DNA from: Acidobacteriota bacterium
GTDB taxonomy: Bacteria; Acidobacteriota; UBA4820; DSQY01
Assembly: GCA_021787565.1 (NCBI GenBank)
Contig: JAJYLT010000006.1
Span: forward strand, 52,418-116,417
DNA length: 64,000 nt
Direction of reading: 5' to 3'
The notes under the pieces were generated by a model. That model made no database searches and was not told the origin of the DNA. It was given only the letters and a program-made list of their open reading frames with translations. Both the position numbers and the translations under genes were made by a program. Below, piece after piece: positions 24,794-33,516 of the stretch (position 1 is its first letter; each line of letters begins with the position of its first letter).

Positions 24794-26059
24794 ATGAATA
24801 CCGCGCCGGAATCTCCTCATGGGAATGAGGGCGTCCAAGCGAACTCGACCGCTTCGCTCCCCTCGCTGATCCTCCGCTTCCTCGTGATCGGTGCCATTGG
24901 TTTCGGCGGAGGGATGGCGGTGATCGCGCTGATGGAGAGGGACCTGGTCCAGAAACGCCGACTCCTCTCCACGGAGGAGTTCCTTCATGGCGTGGGGTTC
25001 GGCCAGCTCCTTGGCCCCTTCGCGGTGAACACGGCTTTCTTCGTGGGAGCCAGGCTATTTGGGCCGATGGGAGGACTTTTCTGCGCGGGGGCCTTCATGG
25101 CGCCTTCGGTACTCCTGGTGATCCTCTTCTCCTGGCTCTACTTCGCCTACCACAGCATCCCCTCGCTCCAGGCGGCGGTGCAGGGCGTGGGGCCAGTGGT
25201 CATCGCCCTCATCCTGGCCGCGGCGTCGTCCCTCGGCCAGAAGGCGGTGCGCCGCTGGCCGGCGGTGCTTCTGGCCCTCCTCGCACTGGGACTCTCCCTG
25301 CTCAAGATCAACGCCGTCTATATTCTCGCCGCGGCAGGCACGGCGGGTCTTCTGGTAGGCAAGCTACGCCTGGGCGGTAGGGACTCCCCGAAGGGCGGCG
25401 GCAAGGAAGGAGGACCTGTTCTCAGGGAGGAAGGGAGGAGCGGAGGAAAGCTGGGGATTCCAGAGAATCCGTCCTCCCATCCTTCGATCCTCCCCGCTCA
25501 AACCTTAGCCGCGGGCGCGGCTCAGGCCGCCGCGGGCGTATCGCTCTCCACCCTCGCCTGGACTTTTTTGAAGGTGGGCTTCGTCTTCTTCGGCGGCGGC
25601 TTCGTCCTCGTCCCCATCCTCCACCAGAATCTCGTCACCCAGCTCCACTGGCTGAATAACCGGGAGTTTCTGGACGGGGTGGCCATCAGCAACCTGACGC
25701 CGGGCCCCATCGCCGTACTCGCCACCTTCGCGGGCTACCGCCTCCACGGCGTAAGCGGGGCGCTTCTGGCCACGGCGGCTCTCTTCGCCCCGGCCATGGT
25801 GCTCATGACCATCCTCACGCTCGGTTACGCCCGCTTCAAGGGCAATGCGCGTTTTGAGGACTTTCTCGCGGGGGTCTCGCCCGCCGTGGCGGGGCTCATC
25901 GTGGGCGCTGCCGTGCTCCTGAGCCCATCGGCCCTCCGCGGCCTCCCCGGCTGGGGCCTCATGGCCCTGACCCTGGTGCTGCTCCTGAAGTTCAAGGTGC
26001 ACCCCGTCTTCCCGCTGGCCGCGGGGGCGCTTCTGGGTGCCGCGGGGTGGGTCACCTAA
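24794..26059 (+). CDS. chrA: Chromate transporter ChrA (two-domain)
   Basis: A 421-residue membrane protein made of two homologous halves as in long-chain ChrA. The first has FLVIGAIGFGGGMAVIALME and VGFGQLLGPFAVNTAFFVG; the second has FLKVGFVFFGGGFVLVPILH and VAISNLTPGPIAVLATFAGY. A ~60-residue hydrophilic linker (residues ~195-250), rich in Gly, Lys and Ser, separates them and is longer than usual. ChrA expels chromate with proton exchange. It starts 3 bases after the porin stop. Confidence 0.93.
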   Translation: MNTAPESPHGNEGVQANSTASLPSLILRFLVIGAIGFGGGMAVIALMERDLVQKRRLLSTEEFLHGVGFGQLLGPFAVNTAFFVGARLFGPMGGLFCAGAFMAPSVLLVILFSWLYFAYHSIPSLQAAVQGVGPVVIALILAAASSLGQKAVRRWPAVLLALLALGLSLLKINAVYILAAAGTAGLLVGKLRLGGRDSPKGGGKEGGPVLREEGRSGGKLGIPENPSSHPSILPAQTLAAGAAQAAAGVSLSTLAWTFLKVGFVFFGGGFVLVPILHQNLVTQLHWLNNREFLDGVAISNLTPGPIAVLATFAGYRLHGVSGALLATAALFAPAMVLMTILTLGYARFKGNARFEDFLAGVSPAVAGLIVGAAVLLSPSALRGLPGWGLMALTLVLLLKFKVHPVFPLAAGALLGAAGWVT

Positions 26060-26117
26060 GGCGCCAGCCGGCCAGCGCTTGGGCCAGAAGCGGCGCCGGA
26101 TAGAAAGGAGGCGTATC

Positions 26118-26597
26118 GTGCAAACGGCGAAGAAACTTTTGGTTGTCGTTTTTCTCATCGCGAGCAGTCCGGTCCTGGCAGGAGAGACCTTCGTGTTGGT
26201 GGGCCCAGCCGTGGGCAACGTGCAGAACAAGAATCGCCATTTGTACGGGTCCCTGGAACTTCGCCATCTCTTTCACTCGTGGGGGGAGCTCTCCTGGGGG
26301 GCCGGTGGCGTGCTGGACGTCAGCTCTCTAGAAAATTACGAGGGGCTCAATTTGACCCTCCAGTACGCCTTCTCCGACCGGTGGAGCGCCTCTCTGACCT
26401 CCGGGCCTGGCCGCTATTCGGATCATCACTTCGACCTGGGGAGCCACCTGGAGTTCCGGTCGGGCCTGGAGCTGTTCTATCATCTCGGCAAAGGCTATCG
26501 GCTGGGGATTGGAATTTTCCACTACTCGAACGGCGGGGTGGCGCGACACAATCCCGGCACGGAATCGGTCCGGCTCGCCTTGGTGATACCCTTGTAG
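26118..26597 (+). CDS. PagL-like lipid A 3-O-deacylase (acyloxyacyl hydrolase), copy 1
   Basis: A 159-residue outer-membrane beta-barrel with signal peptide (PVLA-GETF). The C-terminal IFHYSNGGVARHNPGTES matches the PagL signature H-x-SN-x-G...NPG, with the catalytic His and Ser in F-H-Y-S. PagL trims one acyl chain from lipid A and so changes outer-membrane permeability. The GTG at 26118 is chosen because AAAGGAGG stands 6 bases upstream; earlier codons would be read through the chrA end. A paralogue with more than half of its residues identical is at 41906. Confidence 0.87.
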   Translation: MQTAKKLLVVVFLIASSPVLAGETFVLVGPAVGNVQNKNRHLYGSLELRHLFHSWGELSWGAGGVLDVSSLENYEGLNLTLQYAFSDRWSASLTSGPGRYSDHHFDLGSHLEFRSGLELFYHLGKGYRLGIGIFHYSNGGVARHNPGTESVRLALVIPL

Positions 26598-26634
26598 GGT
26601 GCTGAGGCAGGATTTGAACAAGGATCGGCCATGA

Positions 26635-26877
26635 GAAGCGGGGCTTTCACCTGCCATCGAGCTTCGGATGATCCTCGTGAGGACCCACGAGGAGGCCGCG
26701 CGCTACCGGCTGCACGGCAGCCCCACCGTGTTGGTGGAGGGTCTGGACGCGGATCCGGCCATGAGGGGCCGCACGGACTATGGATTCACCTGAAGGCTCT
26801 ACGGGGCATCGGGCATGCCCTCCGAGGGGCTCATCGCGAGGGCGCTGCGGGACGCGACTGCCGCCCTAAAAGAGTAG
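26635..26877 (+). pseudogene. Truncated thioredoxin-like protein with TGA at a conserved Cys
   Basis: From 26635 the frame reads EAGLSPAIELRMILVRTHEE, then YRLHGSPTVLVEGLDADPAM, then RTDYGFT, a TGA (26791-26793), and RLYGASGMPSEGLIARAL to a TAG at 26875. Small thioredoxin-like proteins near mercury and arsenic genes have Cys where the TGA stands (DYGxxCRxY). The N-terminal part with its own cysteines is missing, and another TGA (26632) closes the frame upstream, which favours a decayed gene. A 7-bp hairpin with a GGG loop (26803-26821) begins ten bases after the TGA, so selenocysteine insertion was considered; see findings. Confidence 0.6.
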
Positions 26878-26916
26878 GGGCCTCCTCATCCCTTCTCGCC
26901 TCGCCCGCCAAGACCC

Positions 26917-27552
26917 TCATGGCTGCGCGGGAAGGTGAGCCTTGGCCGAAGCGGGGAGGAGCGCGGCGGCGAGGCGAATCTGGCGGCACGGGTGCCGCTC
27001 CAGAATCCTCTCGGCGAAACGGGGCCACCACCAGCACCGGTCGCGCAGAAAACCGTCACGCCACGTGAGGATGCGCAGGACCGCATCCTCGTCGCCCCGC
27101 TCCTGGGTGTCGCCGAGGCGGCCGAGCAGCGCCGAAAGGAAGCGGAGCTGGTGACCCGCGTGGTCCGCCTGGACCGCCCCGAAGGGCGCGCGGTCGTAGC
27201 CCGCATGCTGGTAGACGCGCTCGCAGGCGGCTGGGGCGGAAAACTCCACGGTGGCCTTCTGGGCGTGGTAGGCCTGTTCGAAAGGCGGGACGAACCGCTC
27301 GCCGGGAATGCGCAGAAGGTCCTCGAACTCGGCGTGGTGGGTCGAGAGGCCGGCTGGCTCTCCGCCTGGGTCCTCGCGCAGAAGCCCGGCCCGCTGGAGC
27401 CCCGCTGACCAGGCTGGATCTCTCAGGACATCGTCCAGGCGGCCACTGGGGCCCTGGAGGAAGTATTGGGCGAGAAAGAGGCAGAGATCGGCGAGGGGGC
27501 GGGCCTCACCCGCCCCCTCACGCGACGCAGCAGAGGCGTCCTTGGCGGTCAT
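26917..27552 (-). CDS. TorD/DmsD-family chaperone for the molybdopterin reductase
   Basis: A 211-residue helical protein resembling the TorD/NarJ-type chaperones, which bind the Tat signal of molybdoenzymes and hold the apoenzyme for cofactor loading. Supporting stretches are FLAQYFLQGPSGRLDDVL at the N-terminus and FEQAYHAQKATVEF followed by AGYDRAPFGAVQADHAGHQL, where the family has its E-Y-x-R-L-F-x-G-P-x-P-x-P-Y-S and D-H-x-x-x-E-L regions. Motif fit is moderate, so context counts: it is coupled (ATGA) to the ferredoxin subunit gene and closes the reductase operon. Confidence 0.78.
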   Translation of the reverse strand: MTAKDASAASREGAGEARPLADLCLFLAQYFLQGPSGRLDDVLRDPAWSAGLQRAGLLREDPGGEPAGLSTHHAEFEDLLRIPGERFVPPFEQAYHAQKATVEFSAPAACERVYQHAGYDRAPFGAVQADHAGHQLRFLSALLGRLGDTQERGDEDAVLRILTWRDGFLRDRCWWWPRFAERILERHPCRQIRLAAALLPASAKAHLPAQP

Positions 27553-28124
27553 CCGCGCACCGTGTCCGCGATCCACTGAACGCTGGGGCCGGTCAGTGTT
27601 GGATCTGCGAAGCCGGGGGGCACGTCACCCGGAGCCTGAAAGTCGGTTGTGACCTGAAGGGCGCCGCCCAGGCAGGAGGTCACGCAGGCCGGAATCTCGC
27701 CCGCGTCCAGCCGCTGAACGCAGAAGGTGCACTTCTCCATGATGCCCGTGGCGTCGTTGAACTGCGGCGCGCCGTAGGGACAGGCGGCGGCGCAGTACTT
27801 GCAGCCGGTGCACTTGCTCTGGTCCAGGAGCACCACGCCGTCGCCGCTCCGCTTGGCAATGGCGCCCACGGGGCAGGAGGCCATGCACGCGGGGTGTTCG
27901 CAGTGGTGGCAGGACATGGTGTAGAAGGACCGCTTGGCGTTGGGATAGCTTCCGCTCTCGATTTCGAGCACGTGCCGCCAGTTGACCTGCTGGGCCTTGT
28001 AAGGCGACTTGATGGGCAGCGGCGACAACTGGGGAAAGGTGTTGTTTTCCATCTTGCAGGCCACCTCGCACGTATGGCAGCCGGTGCACTTGGTCAAATC
28101 AATGATCCAGCCGAGTTGGGGCAT
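27549..28124 (-). CDS. Four-cluster ferredoxin subunit of the molybdopterin reductase (DmsB/TtrB type)
   Basis: A 191-residue protein with sixteen cluster cysteines in four groups: CTGCHTCEVAC, CHHCEHPACMASCP, CTGCKYCAAACP and CTFC...ACVTSC. This is the electron-transfer subunit layout of DmsB, TtrB, ArrB and PsrB. It has no signal peptide of its own, as expected for a partner co-exported with the Tat-targeted catalytic subunit. The gene follows the catalytic subunit by 21 bases with a strong GAAGGAGAG site, and overlaps the chaperone gene. Confidence 0.93.
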   Translation of the reverse strand: MPQLGWIIDLTKCTGCHTCEVACKMENNTFPQLSPLPIKSPYKAQQVNWRHVLEIESGSYPNAKRSFYTMSCHHCEHPACMASCPVGAIAKRSGDGVVLLDQSKCTGCKYCAAACPYGAPQFNDATGIMEKCTFCVQRLDAGEIPACVTSCLGGALQVTTDFQAPGDVPPGFADPTLTGPSVQWIADTVRG

Positions 28125-28145
28125 GGCTTCTCTCCTTCCAGACGC

Positions 28146-31082
28146 TCAGGCGCGCTCGATCTTCACCGGGTGGTTCATGAACATGGCCGAACCCCCGACC
28201 AGGTCGCTCAGCGTGGCATCCCCAAGGTGAGGATCAAGCGTGGTGATGGGATTGGCGATGACGCCCAGGGCTCGCGCTGGATCAAAGTCCACGGGTTTGC
28301 CGTCGATGATGTTGTTTCCATTGGAACCCACTTCCCAATGGCCGTAGGAATGAGGGATGCCCACGACACCGGGCCGCATGCCCTCCGTGAGCCTGACCAA
28401 ACCCGTGATGAATAGGCCGCCCGCGCCGGTCATGCGCACTTGGTCCCCCGTCTGAAGGCCGAGGGATGCCCCGTCGCTGGCGTTCATTTCGATGAAGTTA
28501 GTGGGCTGGAGCCCTTGCAGCGCCGGGTTGCAAATGGTGCGGGCCTGGGCCATGTAGACGTTACGGTAGGCGATGAGCTTGAAGGGGAAATCCCCGGGGG
28601 CGACGTAGGGCCTGCCGAGGGAGTCCTGAACGGGTTCGTACTTCGGCATGGGATCGAAGGGCCGGCCCGTCATGGAATTGGGGGTGGTGGCCAAGCGCTC
28701 GAAGTAGAGGTGAACGATTTTGCCATACGGGTGCTTCATGAAGTTGCCATTGTAGGCAACGGAGGGGTCACCCGGGTTGCCCGAGACGGGCTCGAAGACG
28801 CCGCCCCTGGCCACGATATCCTCCACGGGCACTCCCGACTGCACCGACCAGTTGTTGAGCATGTTCAGGTACCAGTCCCACGCCGAGTAGAAGTCGCTCC
28901 GCCAGTCGTAGCCGCTGGCCGCTCCGGTCAGGTCGAAGGCTCCCGGACCAATGCCGGGGATGCCGACGCGGCCGAAGAGGGCGACCCAAATGTCGTCGAT
29001 AAGCTGGGGCCCCTGGGCGTCCGCCGAACTGGACCAGAAATCCAGCGCCACGTTGCCCTGCGAAAGCGGAGAGACGTAGAAGAGGCGGGTTTTTCCCTGA
29101 ATCTCCCGGGCGATGTAGGAACCCGCCAGGGGCTGGCGGAAGCCAGAGCAGGTGTTCTCGATGGCCGGGGCCACGTGGGGCGTCGTCCACCGCTCCAGCC
29201 AGGTAGTGTCGGGCAGAATGTAGTCGGCCCACTTGGAGGTTTCGCCAATGAGAATGTCGAAGGCGACGTGGAGCTTGAGCTTGCTCTCGTCGGCCAGCAC
29301 CTGCTCCCCGACGTTCCGCGCGGCGGGTGCCGAGTAGAGCACGTCGTTCCAGTAACTGAGGAGCACCTCCACCTGGTAGGGATAGCCGGCCTTGATGGAG
29401 GGAAGGAGCTCGTAGTAGGTCCAGTCGTAATCGAAGGGGTACCAGGGCCGCTTGGCCGGATAGCCGTCCCGGGCGAACAGGTTGGGCGCGTCCTTGTCGT
29501 AGCGGACCGCGTGGCGGGAGATGGGGACCCCCTTGGCGGGGGTCGCGCCGGGAACCTTGGCGAGCGTGACCTGTCCCGGTTTGCCGCCCATTTCGGAGTA
29601 GGCCCCGCCGCCCACGCTGTACCCGCCCTTCCAGTCGAAGTTCCCATTGAGGATGTTGAGCGTCATGATGGCAAGGGCGTTGTAGGTGCCGTTGGTGTGC
29701 TTGACGGCGCCGCGGTAGAAGTCGGCCACGCCGCGCTTGCCCGCCGCGGCAAAATCCCGCGCCACGCTCGCGATGGTGGCAGCGTCAATGCCGCAGATGG
29801 AGGCGTATTCGTCAAGGGACTTCTCTCTCGCGCGCTCCACCAGGAGGGAGAAGGCCGTCCGCGCTTGAACCCCGTTCACCGTCACGACGCCCGGATCCAG
29901 TTCGCCTTTGAAGCCGGGTGCGGAGCCGGCGGCGTAGGCCTTCCCGCCGTTCCAGACGAGGTTCTTGCTGCTGGAGTCGCGGAGGAAAGCGCCGGTGTCG
30001 AGGCGGACGAGGAAGGTGGCGTCCGAGTAGCTGCTCTCTCCGTTGACACCGGCCTTCGTATTGGTCAGGAAGTTGATGTCGTAAGCGTTGTTGTCGAGCA
30101 TCCACCGTGCCATCCCGAGGGCGAGGGCGGCGTCCGTTCCTGGGATGATGGGGAGCCAAACTTGGGAGCGCGCCGCCGTGTTGGAGAGCACCGGATCCAC
30201 CGTGATCATGCGGCCCCCCCTCGCCAGGAATTGGGCGATCCGCCGGGAGAGGGTCTGCATGGGGAAGCTGGCCTCGAGGGGCCTCATGCCGAACCAAAGG
30301 AGGAGATCGGCGCTCAGAATGTCGGGCTTGAAGTGGTTGGTGGCGTTGTCCGTGACGAGCCGGGTGGCGGAGTGGTGCGAGACCTCGCAGATGGCCGTGT
30401 GGTCGTGGCGGGAGTTGGCCGTGCCGAACCCGTTCTTGAAGACGCGGTCCGTCAGGTCCGACTGGCCGTTCTGCCATCGGCCCGCCGAGAAGGCCACCTT
30501 GTTCGGAATGTTCCCGAATTCCGGGAAGGCCGAATCGATCGGAGTCGTGGGCTTGTAGTAGGGGAGAAGGGCCGCGGCGATCTCGTCGAGGGCCTGCTTC
30601 CAGGAGATCTCCTGCCACTGGCCGCCTCCCCTGGGCCCCACGCGCTTGAGCGGGCCGCGCAGGCGGTAGGGGTCGTAGATGGTCTGCATGGCGGCCTGGG
30701 ACTTCACGCAATTGTGGCCGCGGATGAGGTTGGCCTCTTCGGGCGGCGTGGTGTAGGGAATGCGCTCGGTGGGGAGCATGCAGTTGGGGTGGTAGGGGTT
30801 GCCGTCGATCTTGACGATCCGCCCGCCCACGATCTTGGCCTGAATCCCGCAGTTGGAGTTGCACATGAGGCACACGGAACGCACGAAGGAGGCGCTCGGA
30901 TCGTTGTCAGGGACGTCGGGGTGGCCGTAGACGGCGGTTTCCACCGTGGCTCCCCAGAGCTTGGGGCGCTGGGTGGCCAGGGCGGCGCCGGCCATGGCCG
31001 TGACCTTCAGGAAGGTTCGGCGGCTCGTGGAGGGGTTCAAGGCGCTCGCCTCCGGCGGGGGTGTGCTTTTGCTGTCTGCCAT
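28146..31082 (-). CDS. Tat-exported molybdopterin oxyanion reductase, catalytic subunit (TtrA/SrdA/ArrA-like)
   Basis: A 978-residue bis-MGD enzyme. It has a consensus twin-arginine signal SRRTFLKVTAMAGAALA (residues 20-36), a 4Fe-4S site at Cys71, 74, 78 and 101 (CLMCNSNC ... NPYHPNC), and the probable molybdenum ligand Cys232 (DHTAICEVSHH). Stretches such as YRGAVKHTNGTYNALAIMTL and LNGNFDWKGG resemble the tetrathionate, selenate and arsenate respiratory reductases. The acceptor cannot be decided by eye. Arsenic genes nearby make arsenate attractive but do not prove it. ATG 31082 is chosen because GGGAGGAAACG precedes it. No quinol-oxidising membrane subunit is encoded nearby. Confidence 0.88.
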   Translation of the reverse strand: MADSKSTPPPEASALNPSTSRRTFLKVTAMAGAALATQRPKLWGATVETAVYGHPDVPDNDPSASFVRSVCLMCNSNCGIQAKIVGGRIVKIDGNPYHPNCMLPTERIPYTTPPEEANLIRGHNCVKSQAAMQTIYDPYRLRGPLKRVGPRGGGQWQEISWKQALDEIAAALLPYYKPTTPIDSAFPEFGNIPNKVAFSAGRWQNGQSDLTDRVFKNGFGTANSRHDHTAICEVSHHSATRLVTDNATNHFKPDILSADLLLWFGMRPLEASFPMQTLSRRIAQFLARGGRMITVDPVLSNTAARSQVWLPIIPGTDAALALGMARWMLDNNAYDINFLTNTKAGVNGESSYSDATFLVRLDTGAFLRDSSSKNLVWNGGKAYAAGSAPGFKGELDPGVVTVNGVQARTAFSLLVERAREKSLDEYASICGIDAATIASVARDFAAAGKRGVADFYRGAVKHTNGTYNALAIMTLNILNGNFDWKGGYSVGGGAYSEMGGKPGQVTLAKVPGATPAKGVPISRHAVRYDKDAPNLFARDGYPAKRPWYPFDYDWTYYELLPSIKAGYPYQVEVLLSYWNDVLYSAPAARNVGEQVLADESKLKLHVAFDILIGETSKWADYILPDTTWLERWTTPHVAPAIENTCSGFRQPLAGSYIAREIQGKTRLFYVSPLSQGNVALDFWSSSADAQGPQLIDDIWVALFGRVGIPGIGPGAFDLTGAASGYDWRSDFYSAWDWYLNMLNNWSVQSGVPVEDIVARGGVFEPVSGNPGDPSVAYNGNFMKHPYGKIVHLYFERLATTPNSMTGRPFDPMPKYEPVQDSLGRPYVAPGDFPFKLIAYRNVYMAQARTICNPALQGLQPTNFIEMNASDGASLGLQTGDQVRMTGAGGLFITGLVRLTEGMRPGVVGIPHSYGHWEVGSNGNNIIDGKPVDFDPARALGVIANPITTLDPHLGDATLSDLVGGSAMFMNHPVKIERA

Positions 31083-31092
31083 CGTTTCCTCC

Positions 31093-31530
31093 CTAGCGCC
31101 GGTAAAACTTCGGGCCGGGCCCGGACGCGCCGTGGCACATGGCACAGAGTTGGGGGTCGACTTGTTTGCGAAGCGCTCCCGCCGATCCCTCCCGCAGCTC
31201 CACGTACCGGTGGCACTGAACGCAGACGGCGTTATTCGGACCGCGAGCGGGGTTGTAGCCGGGGGTGTAAGGCATCATCGCCTTGTGGAACGAGGGGGTG
31301 CGCGGGTCCTTCGTCTGCTCTTTCAGGACGCTTCTGTGGCACTTCAGGCAGTGCCGGTCGTAGGCGGGAGAGGATGGGTCGTGCAGAGCTTCCAAGTTGA
31401 GGCCCGCCACACTAGCGCTGGCCGTCTCCTGGCGTTCCGAGGGGTCGCCCGAATCGCCGCCCCCGGCGGCCCAGGCCAGGGTCGCCGCCGCGAGAATCAG
31501 GGCCGCCACGGGCCATACTTCCTTTCGCAT
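31093..31530 (-). CDS. Small triheme cytochrome c
   Basis: A 145-residue secreted protein with a signal peptide (LAWA-AGGG) and three haem-binding motifs, CLKCH, CVQCH and CAMCH, plus distal histidine candidates (AYDRHC, SFHKAMMPY). It sits between the porin and catalytic subunit genes, preceded by AAAGGGAGG. It probably passes electrons between the decaheme conduit and the reductase; whether it is on the periplasmic or outer face is not visible. It resembles no named cytochrome that I can specify. Confidence 0.9.
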   Translation of the reverse strand: MRKEVWPVAALILAAATLAWAAGGGDSGDPSERQETASASVAGLNLEALHDPSSPAYDRHCLKCHRSVLKEQTKDPRTPSFHKAMMPYTPGYNPARGPNNAVCVQCHRYVELREGSAGALRKQVDPQLCAMCHGASGPGPKFYRR

Positions 31531-31546
31531 GAGGTTGCCTCCCTTT

Positions 31547-33514
31547 CTAGAACGCGGCGCGAACGCCGGCGGTAATGACGTGGACGGTGTACCGGGACGA
31601 GGTAGCCAAAGGATCCGACAGGTTCCAGTACCCCCACCTCAGGTAGGTGCTCCAGTTCTTTGAGAGGCGCTGTTCAATGCGCAGTGAGCCCCGCACGAGT
31701 TCCGTCTGCTTCTGGCCTGTGTTCTTGACCCACTGAATCTGGCCGGTGAGGGTTCCGCCCTGCCAGAGGGCCGCATCTCCACCCATGGCGGTGACGGTTC
31801 CGCTCACGCGCTCGGAAAGCGGCGCATAGCTTGAGAACCCATCCACGGGCAGTTCAAATTTGGCTTCGAGCCATCCTGCCTCGGCCCAGAAACTTCCTCG
31901 GGAGAGCGACCAGGCCATGCTGCCCCAAACCTGGTTCCAGCGCTGGTCGGAGCTTGTGGGGAGAATGGCCAGCGAAGGATCGAAGATGGGGTCGAAAAAG
32001 GGCGTATCGTTGTCCAGCGTCGCGTGGCCCGTCTGAGCGCTTAGGCTGGCGCTGAGGTTGGAGCGGCGGTACTTCAACGCGAGCTGGCCGGAGTAATCTT
32101 TCCGCCGCCAGTCGCCGGGCAGATAGCCATTGCGCAGGTCCGCCACGTCCACGACGGCTTTGTCTTCGTGATAGCGCGTCCAGCCTTCGAAGAAGAGCCG
32201 CTTGGCCACAGGGGTGGAGAAGTCCAGCCGCGCGTCCCACCGGTCCGTGGTGCGGGTGGCCTGCTGCGTGAAGTCGGCTTGGCTCTCCTTGAGGTCCTTC
32301 TCCTTGTAGGTGGAGCCGGAGAGGCGCAGGCGAAGATGGGAGCGCCCCGGGTGCCAGGCCAGCAGGGCCGAGCCCCCCACCCGCACGTCATCACGGGTAT
32401 TCGACGCGGGGGCCCAGGGGAGGCCCAGGAGCGCCAAGGTCTCCTCGCCGCTCCCGTAGGTGTGCTGGGTGTCCGCGGCGAGGGTCAGGGAGAGGGTTCG
32501 GCTCGGTCGCCAGTCGAGGCCCGCCGCGCCGCTCATGGACTGAAAGCGGGTGTGGCCGTTCAGGATGGTGTAGCCGAGTTGTTGCGGGCTGCCCCGCGGG
32601 GTGAGGCGCTGGTCTCCCCCCCGCGGGGCGCCCGTGGTATCCACATAGGCCAGACCGCCTCGAAGGGCCCAAGCCGGGGCGAATGCCCAGCGGGCATCCA
32701 AACGAAGCCACGCCGTATCGGAGGTCTGGCGGTCGCTCCACTGGTTGAGGTCCAGGAGGCTGCGATGGCCATAGGCCGGAAGGGTGTTCTCGCGCGCGTC
32801 GTCGCGGTGAAGGTAGCCCGCCGCCGCGTTCATCTGAACGGGGCCGAAGGTGGAGGCAAGTTCCAGACTGGCCCATTGGGAGGTGCTGTCGGAATGCTCG
32901 ATGCCGGGGGTATAAAAGGCGGGGTTGCCGCCACCGGCGAAGGAGTATCCGCCGATGGAGGGGACCCCGTCTCCCTCCCTCCGGGCGGAGCCGGCGCGGA
33001 GCGTCAAACGGTTGGCCCGATTGAACCGCCACGTGAGATAAGCCTCGGCACGGATCAGGTCCTGGCTGGGGAATTCCTGGTCGAAGGGGGCCAGGAGGTG
33101 AGTCGTTCCCGGAAAGAGCGTGGAGACGGGCCGGCCCGAGGGGAGGACGTCGTTCGCGAAGGAGTCGGCTGACCATTGGTTGACGCGGGTCACCCTCACG
33201 CCGCCGCGCCACCGGTCCCCATAGGCGTCCAGGTCCAGCCATCCACTGCCGCCCGGCATGAAACGGGCGTCTAGGGTGAAATTGTACTTCGGCTGGCTCT
33301 GGGAGTACCGAAGGAGCTCTAGGTCTAGTCCCTTGCGCTCCCCCAGGCTGTCTTCGCGGAAGTGGGATTCGTCTCCGCTGGCGCTCGTCGTCAGGGCCCC
33401 CACCGCCACTTCGCCGGGGGAGGAAGGCGGACTCTTCTCCTGGGCGCCGGTAAGCGGCGGCATTCCGAAGAGCGCCATAGCGGCCAGCCACACCCAAAGG
33501 GTCGTGCGTCTCAT
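31547..33514 (-). CDS. MtrB/PioB/DmsF-like outer-membrane beta-barrel
   Basis: A 655-residue precursor with signal peptide (LTGA-QEKS) and an alternating beta-strand pattern throughout, ending with the outer-membrane assembly signal of a C-terminal phenylalanine (GVRAAF). Length and position next to a decaheme cytochrome match the MtrB family, which forms a sheath around MtrA-type cytochromes to carry electrons across the outer membrane. The N-terminal CxxC of Shewanella MtrB is absent. GGAGGTGACC before ATG 33514 decides the start over the GTG at 33520, which would overlap the cytochrome stop. Confidence 0.82.
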   Translation of the reverse strand: MRRTTLWVWLAAMALFGMPPLTGAQEKSPPSSPGEVAVGALTTSASGDESHFREDSLGERKGLDLELLRYSQSQPKYNFTLDARFMPGGSGWLDLDAYGDRWRGGVRVTRVNQWSADSFANDVLPSGRPVSTLFPGTTHLLAPFDQEFPSQDLIRAEAYLTWRFNRANRLTLRAGSARREGDGVPSIGGYSFAGGGNPAFYTPGIEHSDSTSQWASLELASTFGPVQMNAAAGYLHRDDARENTLPAYGHRSLLDLNQWSDRQTSDTAWLRLDARWAFAPAWALRGGLAYVDTTGAPRGGDQRLTPRGSPQQLGYTILNGHTRFQSMSGAAGLDWRPSRTLSLTLAADTQHTYGSGEETLALLGLPWAPASNTRDDVRVGGSALLAWHPGRSHLRLRLSGSTYKEKDLKESQADFTQQATRTTDRWDARLDFSTPVAKRLFFEGWTRYHEDKAVVDVADLRNGYLPGDWRRKDYSGQLALKYRRSNLSASLSAQTGHATLDNDTPFFDPIFDPSLAILPTSSDQRWNQVWGSMAWSLSRGSFWAEAGWLEAKFELPVDGFSSYAPLSERVSGTVTAMGGDAALWQGGTLTGQIQWVKNTGQKQTELVRGSLRIEQRLSKNWSTYLRWGYWNLSDPLATSSRYTVHVITAGVRAAF

Positions 33515-33516
33515 GG

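Noticed and set aside
28146..31082. Firm assignment as respiratory arsenate reductase ArrA
   Set aside because: The arsenic context is suggestive, but the sequence features visible by eye fit tetrathionate and selenate reductases equally well; only a tree or assay can decide.
28440..31400. 986-residue open frame on the plus strand
   Set aside because: It is antisense to the molybdopterin subunit and the triheme cytochrome, which have domains, signals and ribosome sites. Long antisense frames are common in such GC-rich DNA and this one shows no known domain.
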